Assembly: GCF_018446385.1 (NCBI RefSeq) | Contig: NC_056000.1 | Location: forward strand, 80,176,688 to 80,240,687 | Direction of reading: 5' to 3' | DNA: 64,000 nucleotides | Source of the DNA: Zingiber officinale | Taxonomy: Eukaryota; Streptophyta; Magnoliopsida; Zingiberales; Zingiberaceae | Part shown: piece after piece, positions 21,710 to 32,161 of the stretch | How positions within the stretch are numbered: the stretch's first letter is position 1 | Layout of the letters: the number at the start of each line of letters is the position of its first letter | Notes under the pieces: model-generated | What the model saw: the letters and a program-made list of their open reading frames with translations, nothing else | The model's database searches: none | Told to the model about the DNA's origin: nothing | Program-made: the position numbers and the translations under genes

Positions 21710-24660
21710 ATGGATTTCCAGAGATCCCCATTTTGCTTCTTTTCCTTCATCGTCTTCTTCCTTTTACTCTCTTTCGAGTCAAGTCAGGCTTCCAATGCTG
21801 GCCACGGTCTCAGCCGCGAGTCCTTCCCGGAGGGATTTGTGTTTGGGACAGCAGCATCTGCTTACCAAGTGGAAGGGATGGCGCTCAAAGGGGGCAGAGG
21901 ACCTAGCATTTGGGACGCATTCGTTAGAATCCCAAGTAAATTTTGATCGTTATGTTATTTCTGTTTCTTTTGCTTCGTATCCTCTTCAGATTTGTGTGGG
22001 TTAATGTTGACGTGTTGCTTAATGCTTAAAGGGTTTTTTTTTTCTTCTTATGGTGAATGCAGATACAATTGCTGGCAACGCTACTGCTGATGTTACAGTT
22101 GATGAGTATCATCATTACAAGGTTATCCTTTCTCTTGTTCATTTCCCCCCTTTTTTCTCTCAATTGTAATTACGAGAGCAAAACAGGGGTGATTTACTAC
22201 TGGTTGAATTTTAAAACAGCACCAAACTATAACTCTGCTTTAATAATGGTTGTATCTTTGATCTTTAGTTTTAAGTTACATAAAATTATGTATTGGAGAA
22301 AGATCATCAAAAGGATCACAACGGCTGGATACATTATAAAAAAGCATGCACGTTTTACTTTTACTTGTGTCCCTTGTACTTTTTTTGTCTGATGTGTCGT
22401 AATTTAGCTGAAGCTTGTAAGACATATGCATTTGTAATTTGTTGACATCCTAAAGAATTCAATATGTAAGATATAAGCATTTGAAATTGTTTTTCTCTCT
22501 CTTCAATTTATGACCAAATGATCAATGCAGGAAGACGTTGATATCATGAAAGATTTCAATTTCGATGCGTATCGATTCTCAATTTCTTGGAGTAGAATAT
22601 TTCCAAGTAATGAATATCTCTGTGTTTTTTATTTTCTTATATTCAGTCCGAACTTTCAATTTAAGTATATTTTTCATATAAAATTTCCCATCTAGATGGA
22701 ACCGGTAAAGTCAATTGGGAAGGTGTAGATTATTACGATAAGCTAATTGATTACTTGATACAACAAGGTATGTTAAATTTTCAATTTAGCAATGAGCAAT
22801 ATGTTTCTCATATATATATGTCTTAAAAAATTTTGATTTGAAATAGGCATTACTCCATATGCAAATCTTTATCACTACGATCTTCCTTTGGCTCTTAATG
22901 AGGAGTACTTGGGTTGGTTAAGCCCGAAGATTGTGTAAGTTTTAAAGGTTATGAACCATGTTTTTTATATTCATTAGTAGTTGAACCTATTTGATAATTT
23001 TGTTATATTATTTGATATGTGTTTTAGAGATGCATTTGCGGACTATGCCGATTTTTGTTTTGAGAGATTTGGTGATAGAGTCAAGAATTGGTTCACCTTT
23101 AATGAGCCTAGGTGTATAGCGGCTCTTGGGTATGATGATGGTATTCATGCCCCAGGGAGATGTACTGGTTGTAAAGCTGGGGGAAACTCAACCATTGAGC
23201 CTTATATTGCGGCACATAATCTTATCCTATCTCATGCAACTGCAGTGAAAAGATATCGTGAAAAATATCAAGTAAGTTGTACTTTGTTCATTGAGTTATA
23301 TTTGGTGAATAAAATGAAATATGATCCCTCACCCAAGATGTGTTTCTTGTATAAACTCGATTCAGAAAGAACAAAAAGGCATGATTGGAATTCTTTTGGA
23401 TTTTGTATGGTATGAACCTTATACTTACTCAGTGCAAGATAAAGCCGCAGCTCAAAGAGCTAGGGATTTCCACATTGGATGGTGAGACCTTGTTTCAGTT
23501 CATTTGATTTTTTTAAAAACATTTTTCATGTTTGATTGAGAAATAAAATTTCAATTGTATTAAAGGATGATTTATTCATTCAATTAATTGTTTTTTCTTT
23601 GTAGGTTTCTTCACCCTCTAACTTATGGATACTATCCAGAATCAATGCAAGTCATTGTCAAAGAAAGACTTCCTAAATTTAATGAAGAACAAGTGGAAAT
23701 GGTGAAAGGTTCATACGATTATGTGGGGGTCAATCAATATACATCTTTCTATATGAAGGATGCCGGAGTAGTTGATCCGAAGCCTGTTAGCTATCAAGCT
23801 GACTGGCATGTCGAATACAAATGTTAGATTTTCTCAAACTTTTTTTGATAATGACTCGATCAATGATATTTTATGTTATACTAATATTATTCATTTTCTG
23901 ATTATCTTTTAGACGATCGAGATGGTGTGCCAATTGGTCCCCTGGTAAATTTATTTTGTATTTTTTTCACTAAATTTTATTATTATCATATCTTATGCTA
24001 TACAAAACAATGTCATTTCTTTATTTTTTTTTTATGATACTCAACCTGAATTTCGTTAATAGTGATTAAATATTTAAGTTTAAACATGGTTTTATACAAA
24101 AGAGTAGCATTTCATAGATTGTGTTATATAGATTTGTCTTTTGGTGATAAAGTTTGTACATTCTAGTATGATGGATTGTATTAGCATTGAATCTAAATGT
24201 TTTTTTAGGCTAATTCGTATTGGCTCTACATAGTTCCATGGGGAATCTACAAAGCCGTGACCTATGTGAAGGAAACTTACCAAAATCCCGTCATCATTCT
24301 AGCCGAGAATGGTAAATCTTATTTCGATTTGTTTTCCAAATATCCAAATATTCATCCATCGTAACGAAGTTGTTCATCACAGGAATGGATCAGCCAGGAA
24401 ATGCCACTCTTCCAGAAGTTTTGCAAGATACAACGAGAGTTAACTACTTCAAGAGTTACATAACTAACTTAAAGAGGGCTATGGATGACGGCGCTACGGT
24501 GATAGGATATTTTGCATGGTCTCTTCTCGACAACTTTGAATGGGCGTTGGGCTACACATCGAGATTTGGTATAGTATATGTAGATTTCAAGAACAAAAAG
24601 CGGTTCCCCAAGAATTCAGCTTATTGGTTCAAAAAAATTCTACAAAGGAAGTCAAATTAA
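21710..24660 (+). CDS. Secreted GH1 beta-glucosidase / beta-mannosidase (BGLU44-like)
   Basis: Eleven exons: 21710-21935, 22063-22121, 22531-22606, 22696-22767, 22847-22934, 23028-23271, 23366-23481, 23605-23822, 23913-23944, 24209-24311, 24383-24660. All introns are GT-AG and the total is 1,512 bases (503 aa plus stop). Residues 1-28 form a hydrophobic signal peptide. The GH1 barrel follows: Q53 in [16 protein letters not shown], acid/base Glu200 in TFNEP, a disulfide-loop motif CTGC followed by AGGNS, nucleophile Glu410 in ILAENG, and aglycone/glycone-site [11 protein letters not shown]. The enzyme should hydrolyse beta-glucosides, oligosaccharides or mannosides with retention in the apoplast or vacuole. 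The sequence is closest in pattern to the rice BGlu1 (Os3BGlu7)/BGLU44 group, whose members take glucosides and mannosides. The last exon carries both the DDGATV and FAWSLLDNF segments without an intron. It appears intact and is the only clear host gene here. Confidence 0.95.
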
Positions 24661-24716
24661 GTGATCAAGTTCGATTTACATTAAGTTTATTGGAGTTTTC
24701 TTGTTGGGGTTTGTTT

Positions 24717-24722
24717 AATAAA
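24717..24722 (+). terminator. Polyadenylation signal of the GH1 gene
   Basis: AATAAA lies 57 bases after the stop codon and is followed by T-rich sequence, a normal plant 3' UTR arrangement. Confidence 0.6.
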
Positions 24723-25786
24723 AGCACAACTTAAGTGAAATCTTTGTGTGCAAATTAATTCAATTTTCGATCTTTTACAAACTTTGTACTATCCTATCGT
24801 GTAAACATTGAAGAGTGAGTAAGGCAAGTTGTTGGATGATCATCGATTGCAAGCGATCATCTAGCATGGGTGATCTTCCCCATTTAATATCCTTTCAAGT
24901 AAACATGCTAAAATTACTAGGCACACCAAAAATGAATTGTTCAAATTAAAAAAATTCATACAAACTTTTAGTACAATTAAAAAAATGCATACAAAATTTT
25001 AAATATTTTAAATTACATATCAAAATATTACGGTATGAAAATTTTATAAAGGAAATCATTTTTAAATTGTTCATTTAAATAAGTGGAAAATCATTTATTT
25101 TTTCCTTCTCAAATATGTTCTGATTCTATTAAATAAGGCGTCTTCTTCAACAGTCTTAATCCTCTGGTTCAAATCCGTAGTCAATCATATATTCGATAAG
25201 AACAGTGATAATTGAATCTATTTTTTTCTATTATTTAACTATCTATAATAGTAATAGTACGAAAAAAACCGGTGTTCAGGAATAGTGGAGTTGAGTTTCT
25301 CAACCCTTTAATCTCAATCCTCTCCCAAATCAAGAGAATGAGGAAGCATAGAAGGAGAACATCGCCTTGTGCCATTCTCGGGCGGTTGGCAAGAGAGCTG
25401 CTTTTGTGTCTTCGCCACCGTGGCCCCTTCCCCCAGCCGACCCCATACCAAGAGAAATCGCATCACCCTCAACGAACTCTAATTCCACTCCAATACCACC
25501 TCCAAGCTATCTACGTCTGATCACTCCGTCCCTCATTCCAAGGGTAAGACAAAGATCAAGAAGAAGGCAAAGCTCGACCCGATGGCTTTCTCCGATGAGA
25601 TCAGTCCAAGCGAAAATCCCTAGATGTGTACGTCCTATGCATCAAATATATGCTAGTACCTCATATCTATGGAGGTTTGTGGTTCAATGTTACTTTCTTG
25701 CTGGATCAGTTTCGCCAGGGATTCATCTGGTTAATTTTTAGGTGGTTATTTTTTTTTCACTGACTAAAGAAATAATAAAAATCACT
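24723..25786. other. Intergenic, AT-rich
   Basis: No protein family or RNA recognised. Short open frames at 25,272-25,741 have no recognisable domain or splice context and are regarded as fortuitous. Confidence 0.45.
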
Positions 25787-25894
25787 CATTAAATTATTTA
25801 TCTAAATAAATATACTGTTTACTTTCCGGAACATAGCTATCATTAAATTATTTATCTAAATAAATATACTGTTTACTTTTCGGAACATAGCTAT
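25787..25894. repeat. 54-bp perfect-phase tandem duplication
   Basis: A unit starting CATTAAATTATTTATCTAAA and ending GGAACATAGCTAT occurs at 25787-25840 and again at 25841-25894 with one substitution (CTTTCCGG versus CTTTTCGG), so the duplication is recent. Confidence 0.9.
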
Positions 25895-26535
25895 GAAGTA
25901 TATATTACCGAGAAGTTACGACACTGGCAAATAGACAAAATGTTTAAAATCTGAGAGGAGTAGGAAGAGTGACACACTGACACCTACACCGTTAATAAGT
26001 TCATAATATTCCTTTAGCTCCATGGTTCCCAAGGGGATTCAAAATTATCGGGAGGTGATGAATTAATACAATAAATTAATTAATTTTAAAATATAAATAA
26101 AAAAATATTGAATATTAAAATTTCAAATTATAGAATAAAAGTATTTAATAGTTAACCCATTAAAGTATGGAAGTAAAATATTATTGAAATGATATTTTTT
26201 ATACAAACTTATTAATTATTATATAGTTATCAATTTTTTAACCAATTCTAGTTTAGTATATAAACGACAATAAAATCTATCAAAAACTCTTCAGGAATCT
26301 CGTTAAGAACGGTTTTAACTCTTATCCCAATAATTTTTTTTTTCTAAATTTCATAATTATTTAATTTTTGATTTTTTTATAATTATAAAAATCACAATAC
26401 AAATCTAATAACAATTGTAACATCAATAATTCTCAAATATCACAACTAGTGAATTATTTTTCCAAAATTTACTATAAATTTTTAGGTTAAAAAATTCAAA
26501 CTTGAAAATGTATAAACGTTATTGCCCAATATTAT

Positions 26536-26707
26536 GGGGAAGGATCTTCTGGTCCGTAAATACTGGACTATTTCTTAGTCTGGCATTTGTATTGGTGGGA
26601 GGTAATGACCCCCACATGTTTAATATGTGGGGGTCATTGCCTCCTACCAATCCACCTTTCCTGGTCCAAGAGTGGACCAGGAAAGGTGGTCTAGAGGATC
26701 CCATCCT
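26536..26707. mobile_element. Mutator-type MITE with paired hairpins
   Basis: Flanked by a perfect 9-bp direct repeat CAATATTAT (26527-26535 and 26708-26716). The ends GGGGAAGGATCTTCTGGTCC and, inverted, AGGATGGGATCCTCTAGACC match at 13 of 20 positions. The interior holds two hairpins: an arm pair at 26591-26651 around ACATGTTTAATATGT, with about 25 paired bases, and a perfect 16-bp stem at 26652-26689 (CCACCTTTCCTGGTCC, six-base loop). A 9-bp duplication is the Mutator signature. There is no coding capacity. Overlapping short open frames on both strands are a by-product of the palindromes. Confidence 0.7.
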
Positions 26708-26925
26708 CAATATTATCATAATTCAAATAATTGTAACCAAGGTCAACCCTAAACTTTGAAGGGCTTGGTGAAAAAAAGGTCCTTTAAATTCAGATAAAAA
26801 ATAATAAAATCGATACTATATAAATAATTCATTAACAAAATACAAACTAAAATCCATAATAATGAAAACATTATATTCCACATGGCTAATAATCAATATT
26901 ATAAAAGGAAAAAGAACTATTACAA

Positions 26926-27201
26926 TTAACTATTAAAAACTGATCTTCTTGTATTTTTATCTGGAAAGTTATCAATCAATTTTTCATAATTGAGTTTCTC
27001 TAAAAACTCACTCTCAATCAAAATCATAGCCAATGCATTCAATCTTGTTTGAGTCATGGTTGATCTCAAACAAGATTTCAACAACTTCAATTTAAAAAAG
27101 CTTCTTTTTGCAAATGCAACCGTCACCGGAAGAAATAGTTAATAATATCCTGTATACAATAAATGAATTCAGGAAACAATTTATTTGCAAAAAAAATTAG
27201 T
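26926..27201 (-). pseudogene. hAT transposase C-terminal dimerisation fragment
   Basis: The complement encodes TVAFAKRSFFKLKLLKSCLR and then TRLNALAMILIESEFLEKLN, the conserved hAT C-terminal dimerisation region (usual form TVASAERSFSKLK). Pro-Val is readable just upstream, preceded by an in-frame stop. It is the 3' end of the transposase gene whose remainder lies at 32,162-34,506. The two parts are separated by nested solo LTRs, with the ATTTC duplication at 27202-27206 and 32157-32161. Confidence 0.8.
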
Positions 27202-27206
27202 ATTTC
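27202..27206. repeat. Target site duplication ATTTC (left)
   Basis: ATTTC directly before TGTAAAATACC at 27207, repeated at 32157-32161 directly after CGTGACA. Confidence 0.88.
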
Positions 27207-30200
27207 TGTAAAATACCAAAAATAGACAAATATTGATAAGGGAATTTTTCGAAATTTTTTGAAATTTTTTGGAAATTTTTCGGAGCTCGTACGGACGAAT
27301 TAACGGGGACAAAAACGGGGCCCGGAAAAGCCTGTTTAAGCTACCTAGTTTAAGCGAGGAATTGTTGATTTTCTTTTTATTTCCTATTTCTTTTTTCCTT
27401 TTCTTTATTTCCGCCGTTTCCTTCTTTTCCCCCTTCACGCGTGCCGGGCCGTTCCTCTCCGAGCCATCCCCGACGCCAAGTCGTGCCCTAACCGCCAGCC
27501 ACGGCGGGTTTTCTTCCTCCCCTTCCACTTCTTCTTCTTCTCCTCTGTCCGTGTCACGCCCTAGAGGAGTCCCTGTCCGAAGAAATTTCGGCAGCATCTC
27601 CCCTGTACGACGGACAATCTGATACTTCTACATAACCCATATACCTCAGCCACAGGCGGCTGGAATAATAACAATAAATAAAAACAATCACCACGCAGTT
27701 TATATAGATATTCAGCCTCTGGCTGTCACAACCACGCAGTTAATAATAGTAATCACAATACTACACTGACTCGAAATCCACCCTACTCCACTACACTCGT
27801 ATAACTCAAAAACCGACGAAACTCACCTCTTCTGCCGTCCAGGCAGGCATGTAGTAAAAACATATCAAATAGAACATCCATCAATATCAAAAGAAAACAT
27901 ACGATGTCCAAGTATCCAAATAACCAAGTACACACATAAGCAAATAAAAACCAAACCAAATGGTAAATAAATCCTCGAGGTCTGCAGGGATCTAGCACTA
28001 CGTGCAGTGAGGACTAGCGACTGGAACTCCCTCCGGACAGCATCAACCTGAAAATAACAACAATGGAGGCGGGGTGAGTCCAACACTCAGCAGGTACAAT
28101 TGATATACAAATAGAGGTACACAAGCCAGTCATGGCATAAAACCTAAGTATCAGATAATCTCGATACACATGACTGAAACCAAAAGTCCAGAACCTAGTC
28201 CTAACCTCAGTAAAACATGGTATGTCACTTATTCTAGAAACTAAGATACTTATGGTAATACAGTACTCATGGCAATAAATCACATGATATAAGCACGGAT
28301 ACGTCACAGGCGATAAACCTAACATGCTATGGATATCAAACAGTGACATACCAAAGACAAACATGTTCATTGCTTGTAGTTATAAAATACTATGCATATC
28401 CAAAGACAATATCATAAAAGATAAGTCAAGAGGTACCCGCCTTCCGATGTAGATCGAGCTAATCAACCTCTATGTCGAAGTGCTCGTCCTGAATCCGAAT
28501 CCTGTAATAAATCATATGGTTTAGCTAAGTTTTATTGTAAACCAAAATAGCTAAACCTAATTCTTCATTTACCCGGAACCCTAATTATTCCATCATTCGA
28601 TATGATCTATATTAGTATCCGATTCAAGTCCAAATTCCCAGTAGCAAGACTTAGATCAGAACATAATTTAGGTAATCAATGCTTACCCTATCCTCAAGTT
28701 TATCCAAAAATCTCCCACCATACTGCAGCCACCCTATCAATAAGCACTTCTTGATCAATTTGGCAAGAATTCAAAATGCTAAAATACTATGAATCAGATC
28801 TAGGCCCCATATAGAGATCAAATGAATACCATCGTCAGAAATCAAATGGGAAACAGAACAGAGGCACAAATGCTCACCATGTTCTACTTATACTCGCATC
28901 CGAACCCTTGTCGATCTCCCTGCACGAACAATGTCGGGAGAAGAGGCACAAGCAAGACAGTGATCGGGTGATGTAGCAGAGTCCGGTAATAGGAGTTGCG
29001 ACGTACAGAGACGTGACAGAAGATCAAGTCTAGGCTCGGGAAAAGGAAACCTACAACCAGCCAGCACCTCTGTCAGCCTCCGATCAGGTCCACCGTCAGA
29101 GGAGGAAGGGAGTCTTCGGCGTCGGTGATTGTGAACCCAAACTAGGGCACGGAAGTCGGCTGTGATGGTCGGCTCTGGCAGCACAGAGGGAAGAAGGGTT
29201 CGGCCGGCGGAAGCTCGCGGCGTCGCGTCGGCCAGAGTAGAGAAAGAGGGTGTCGGGAGGCGCTAGGGCACAGGCGATGTGCTGGCTTCCTGTGGCCGGT
29301 GATCGGCGCACGGCTCGGCACGGATGAGGGGGAGAGGAGATCGGCTCTAGGAGGAAGAATGAGAAGAGAAGAATTGGTGCACCGGCACCGGTAGGGCAAA
29401 GATCGGCGTCGCAAGGGCTCGGGAGGAAACCGTCGGCACGGGTAAGAGCACGGCGTCGGGGAGAAAGAAAAAGAAATAGAAAAAGAAAAAGGAAATTAAG
29501 AAAATATACATTTCCTCGCTTAAATAGGTAGCCTAAATAGGCTTTTCCCGGGGCCCAGTTTTCATCCCCGTAAACTCGTCCATACGAGTTCCGAAAAATT
29601 CCCGAAAAATTTCCAAAAATTCCGAAAAATTCCCTTATTAATATTCGCCTATTTTCGGTATTTTACAGTCCGAGCCGGATCTTTCCTCTTCCTCCTTCCT
29701 CGCGACGCCCATCTCCACTGCCAGCACTGCCGACGCACGGAGCATTGTCGCCGGCGACGCACGGAGCTCTGCCGCACACCCCGGTGCCCTAGCATCTCTG
29801 CCGACGCCACTGACTCCTCTCGGCCGCTTCTCTGTGCCGGCACCCGAACCCCAGCGCCGACCCCCTTTCTCTGGCCTTCTTCTCCTCGCCGGCACTCAAG
29901 TCGCCGTTGTGCCCTAGATCTTTGCCGCAGGCCACCGCGAGCCCTAGCTGGCCATCGGTGCTCGTTGTCCCTTTGCTTTGGAGATCCCCACGCCGCTGTC
30001 GCTTGACCTAGTCGACCATTAAGAAGCCTGCTGCCATCGTCGACGAAGCTTCAGCCACCTACTCGAGGTGCTGTTCCACCGCCGATATTTTTGGTCTTTC
30101 TAGTCAGTTGAGGATCAACAGAAGGTTTTGGGTATAAGATGTAAGGCTTCAATTTGATTCATCTTGCAATCTTGAGATATTGACCTAGTGTGTGAGCCTA

Positions 30201-32156
30201 ACATGTGTTTGTTTGGGCAGCAACCCTTTGATTTACAGCAGCGACCATCCTATGTTGTGAGCCAACAGAGAAGTCTTCGAATTGGTAAGTTTTGTGTTAA
30301 GTTATGTTAGCAAGAAATGTTCATGTAGGTATATATATTGAATTATGTTTTAATTGGATTATATGGTTAGGTGATAGAGTTATATTAGGTGAGATTTGGT
30401 TGATTTAAAATCAAATGATGTAATTAGGGTTAATGAAGCTAACCCTAGTTGGTCGAGGTTTATGGATTAGGGTTTTGCCCTAATTTAGTGTAAAAGATTT
30501 TATTTAGTTATCTATATGGTTGTAACTAAATAAAATATATTTTTATTCGTGACACAGGACTTTGACGCGAGACGAGTATCTCGATTGTCGGATTGGACCA
30601 TTTCGATTTAGAGGTGGGTACTTTTGACTTATTGTCTTTGATATGCATAGTAGTGAAATTAACAAGTTGCATTAATTATGTTCCTCATTTGTTTCGGTTA
30701 ATCACTACCCGATTACCTGTTATCTGCTTGATTGATTGTTTGTTTTGCATTTCATGTTGTTATGTACCTGATTACACATGCTCATAGGGGTAGTGATATA
30801 ACCATACCTCACCATGTTCAGGACCTAGGATTGATACCTTATCTAATCAGTGTATTTTGATGTGATTTATTTACTATGATGCACATCATATGTGTAGGTA
30901 GGTTTGTTCGGTATATTACCATGCTTAGTGTTATGCACCATTCGCATGATTGCATGCTGTGTGATAGATTGCTCCATTATTGTTGAGCACATTGTCAGTT
31001 TCATCACTGTTCGGTGCTCCGTTGTGACGCTCATGGGTAGCGTGACGTAGCGTGGTAGCACGTCAGTTTGCTCTTCCGGTGCTCCGTTGATCTGCTCAGG
31101 GGTAGTGTGACGCAGCGTGTAGCACGTTAGAGATCCCTCCCCATCATAGTGTACCGGGAGATGAGAGCATTGCGCTCCCTCATTTATGATTTGGGGTAGG
31201 AGTATGTGTGTACTCCGACAACATCTCGTCCACTCGGTCACTCATCAGGAGTAGTGATGCAGAGTGCACGGTCGTCACAGCCCTACCCACTCGGTCCCAC
31301 TTTTGTTGTGAGTTGGCTGACTGGCGTCAGAGGTGACCATGACATTGGCATCATATGCATGATGTATTTATTGCTTGTATTTGTGTTTGCTGCATTTATA
31401 TGCTGCATATTGTTTGGATACCTATGTTTGACATGCATACAGGATTTCTTTACCACTCGGACTGTTTGTCCTGATACCCAGGTCCTGGTTAGTACAGTTT
31501 CTCTCCTGTTTTACTTCGGTTTGCATTTACCTTTATTTTATCAGGAGACTATACGCATGATTAGTGCTAGGTGTTATTTCCTTACTTTGCATATCAATTG
31601 TACCTGCTGAGTGTTGGACTCACCCCGCCTCCATTGTTGTTATTTTTCAGGTTGATGCTGTCAGGAGAGAGTTTCAGTCGCTAGTCCCCTGTTGACCACG
31701 AGGGCTTAGTAATCTTTTGGTTTTCTTCTTATTTAGTCTATGTTCAGACTTATTCTGTTTTTGATACTATGGATTTTTGATACTATGGATCTGGTGTGAA
31801 TTTTATGTGTTGATGGATTTTATTTCGATATGTTTTACTACATGCCTACCTGGACGGCAGAAGAGGTGAGTAAATCGGATTTGAGTTTTACGAGTGTAGT
31901 GGAGTAGAGTTGATTTCGAGTCATAGTATTATTGCTTTGTTTGCTTATATTTATATATACTGCGTGGTGATGTCACTAGAGGCTGAAATTTATATTAACT
32001 GCGTGTGATGATTATGTATATGTTTGTTTTATTTCTGTTATTATTCCAGCCACATGTGGCTGAGGTATGTGGGATGTAGAAAGTTTCAGATTGTCCGCCG
32101 TACAGGGGAGATGTTGTCGAAATTTCTTCGGACAGAGACTCCTCCGGGGCGTGACA
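27207..32156 (+). mobile_element. Solo LTR 'a' of a TGTAAAATACC...CGTGACA family, interrupted
   Basis: Consists of 27207-27551 and 29673-32156, about 2.83 kb once the nested insertion is removed. It begins TGTAAAATACC, ends GGGGCGTGACA and has a 5-bp duplication ATTTC. No PBS, purine tract or internal region is present, so it is a solo LTR left by recombination between two LTRs. It lies inside the hAT transposase gene. Confidence 0.87.
27552..29667 (-). mobile_element. Solo LTR 'b', same family, nested in opposite orientation
   Basis: Reads TGTCACGCCC at 27552 to GGTATTTTACA at 29667, the reverse complement of the family termini, with duplication GTCCG at 27547-27551 and 29668-29672. At 2,116 bases it is shorter than LTR a, suggesting internal deletion or subfamily difference. 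Because it is inverted inside LTR a, it forms a very large imperfect palindrome with 29,673-32,156; for example the GGCGGGGTGAGTCCAACACT block near 28,070 is mirrored near 31,620. Confidence 0.87.
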
Positions 32157-32161
32157 ATTTC

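Noticed and set aside
25272..25741. Two overlapping plus-strand open frames downstream of the GH1 gene
   Set aside because: No recognisable domain, no promoter or splice context, and different frames over the same DNA.
26502..26759. Open frames on both strands across the MITE
   Set aside because: They mirror each other because the DNA is palindromic; the hairpins and 9-bp duplication explain the segment better.
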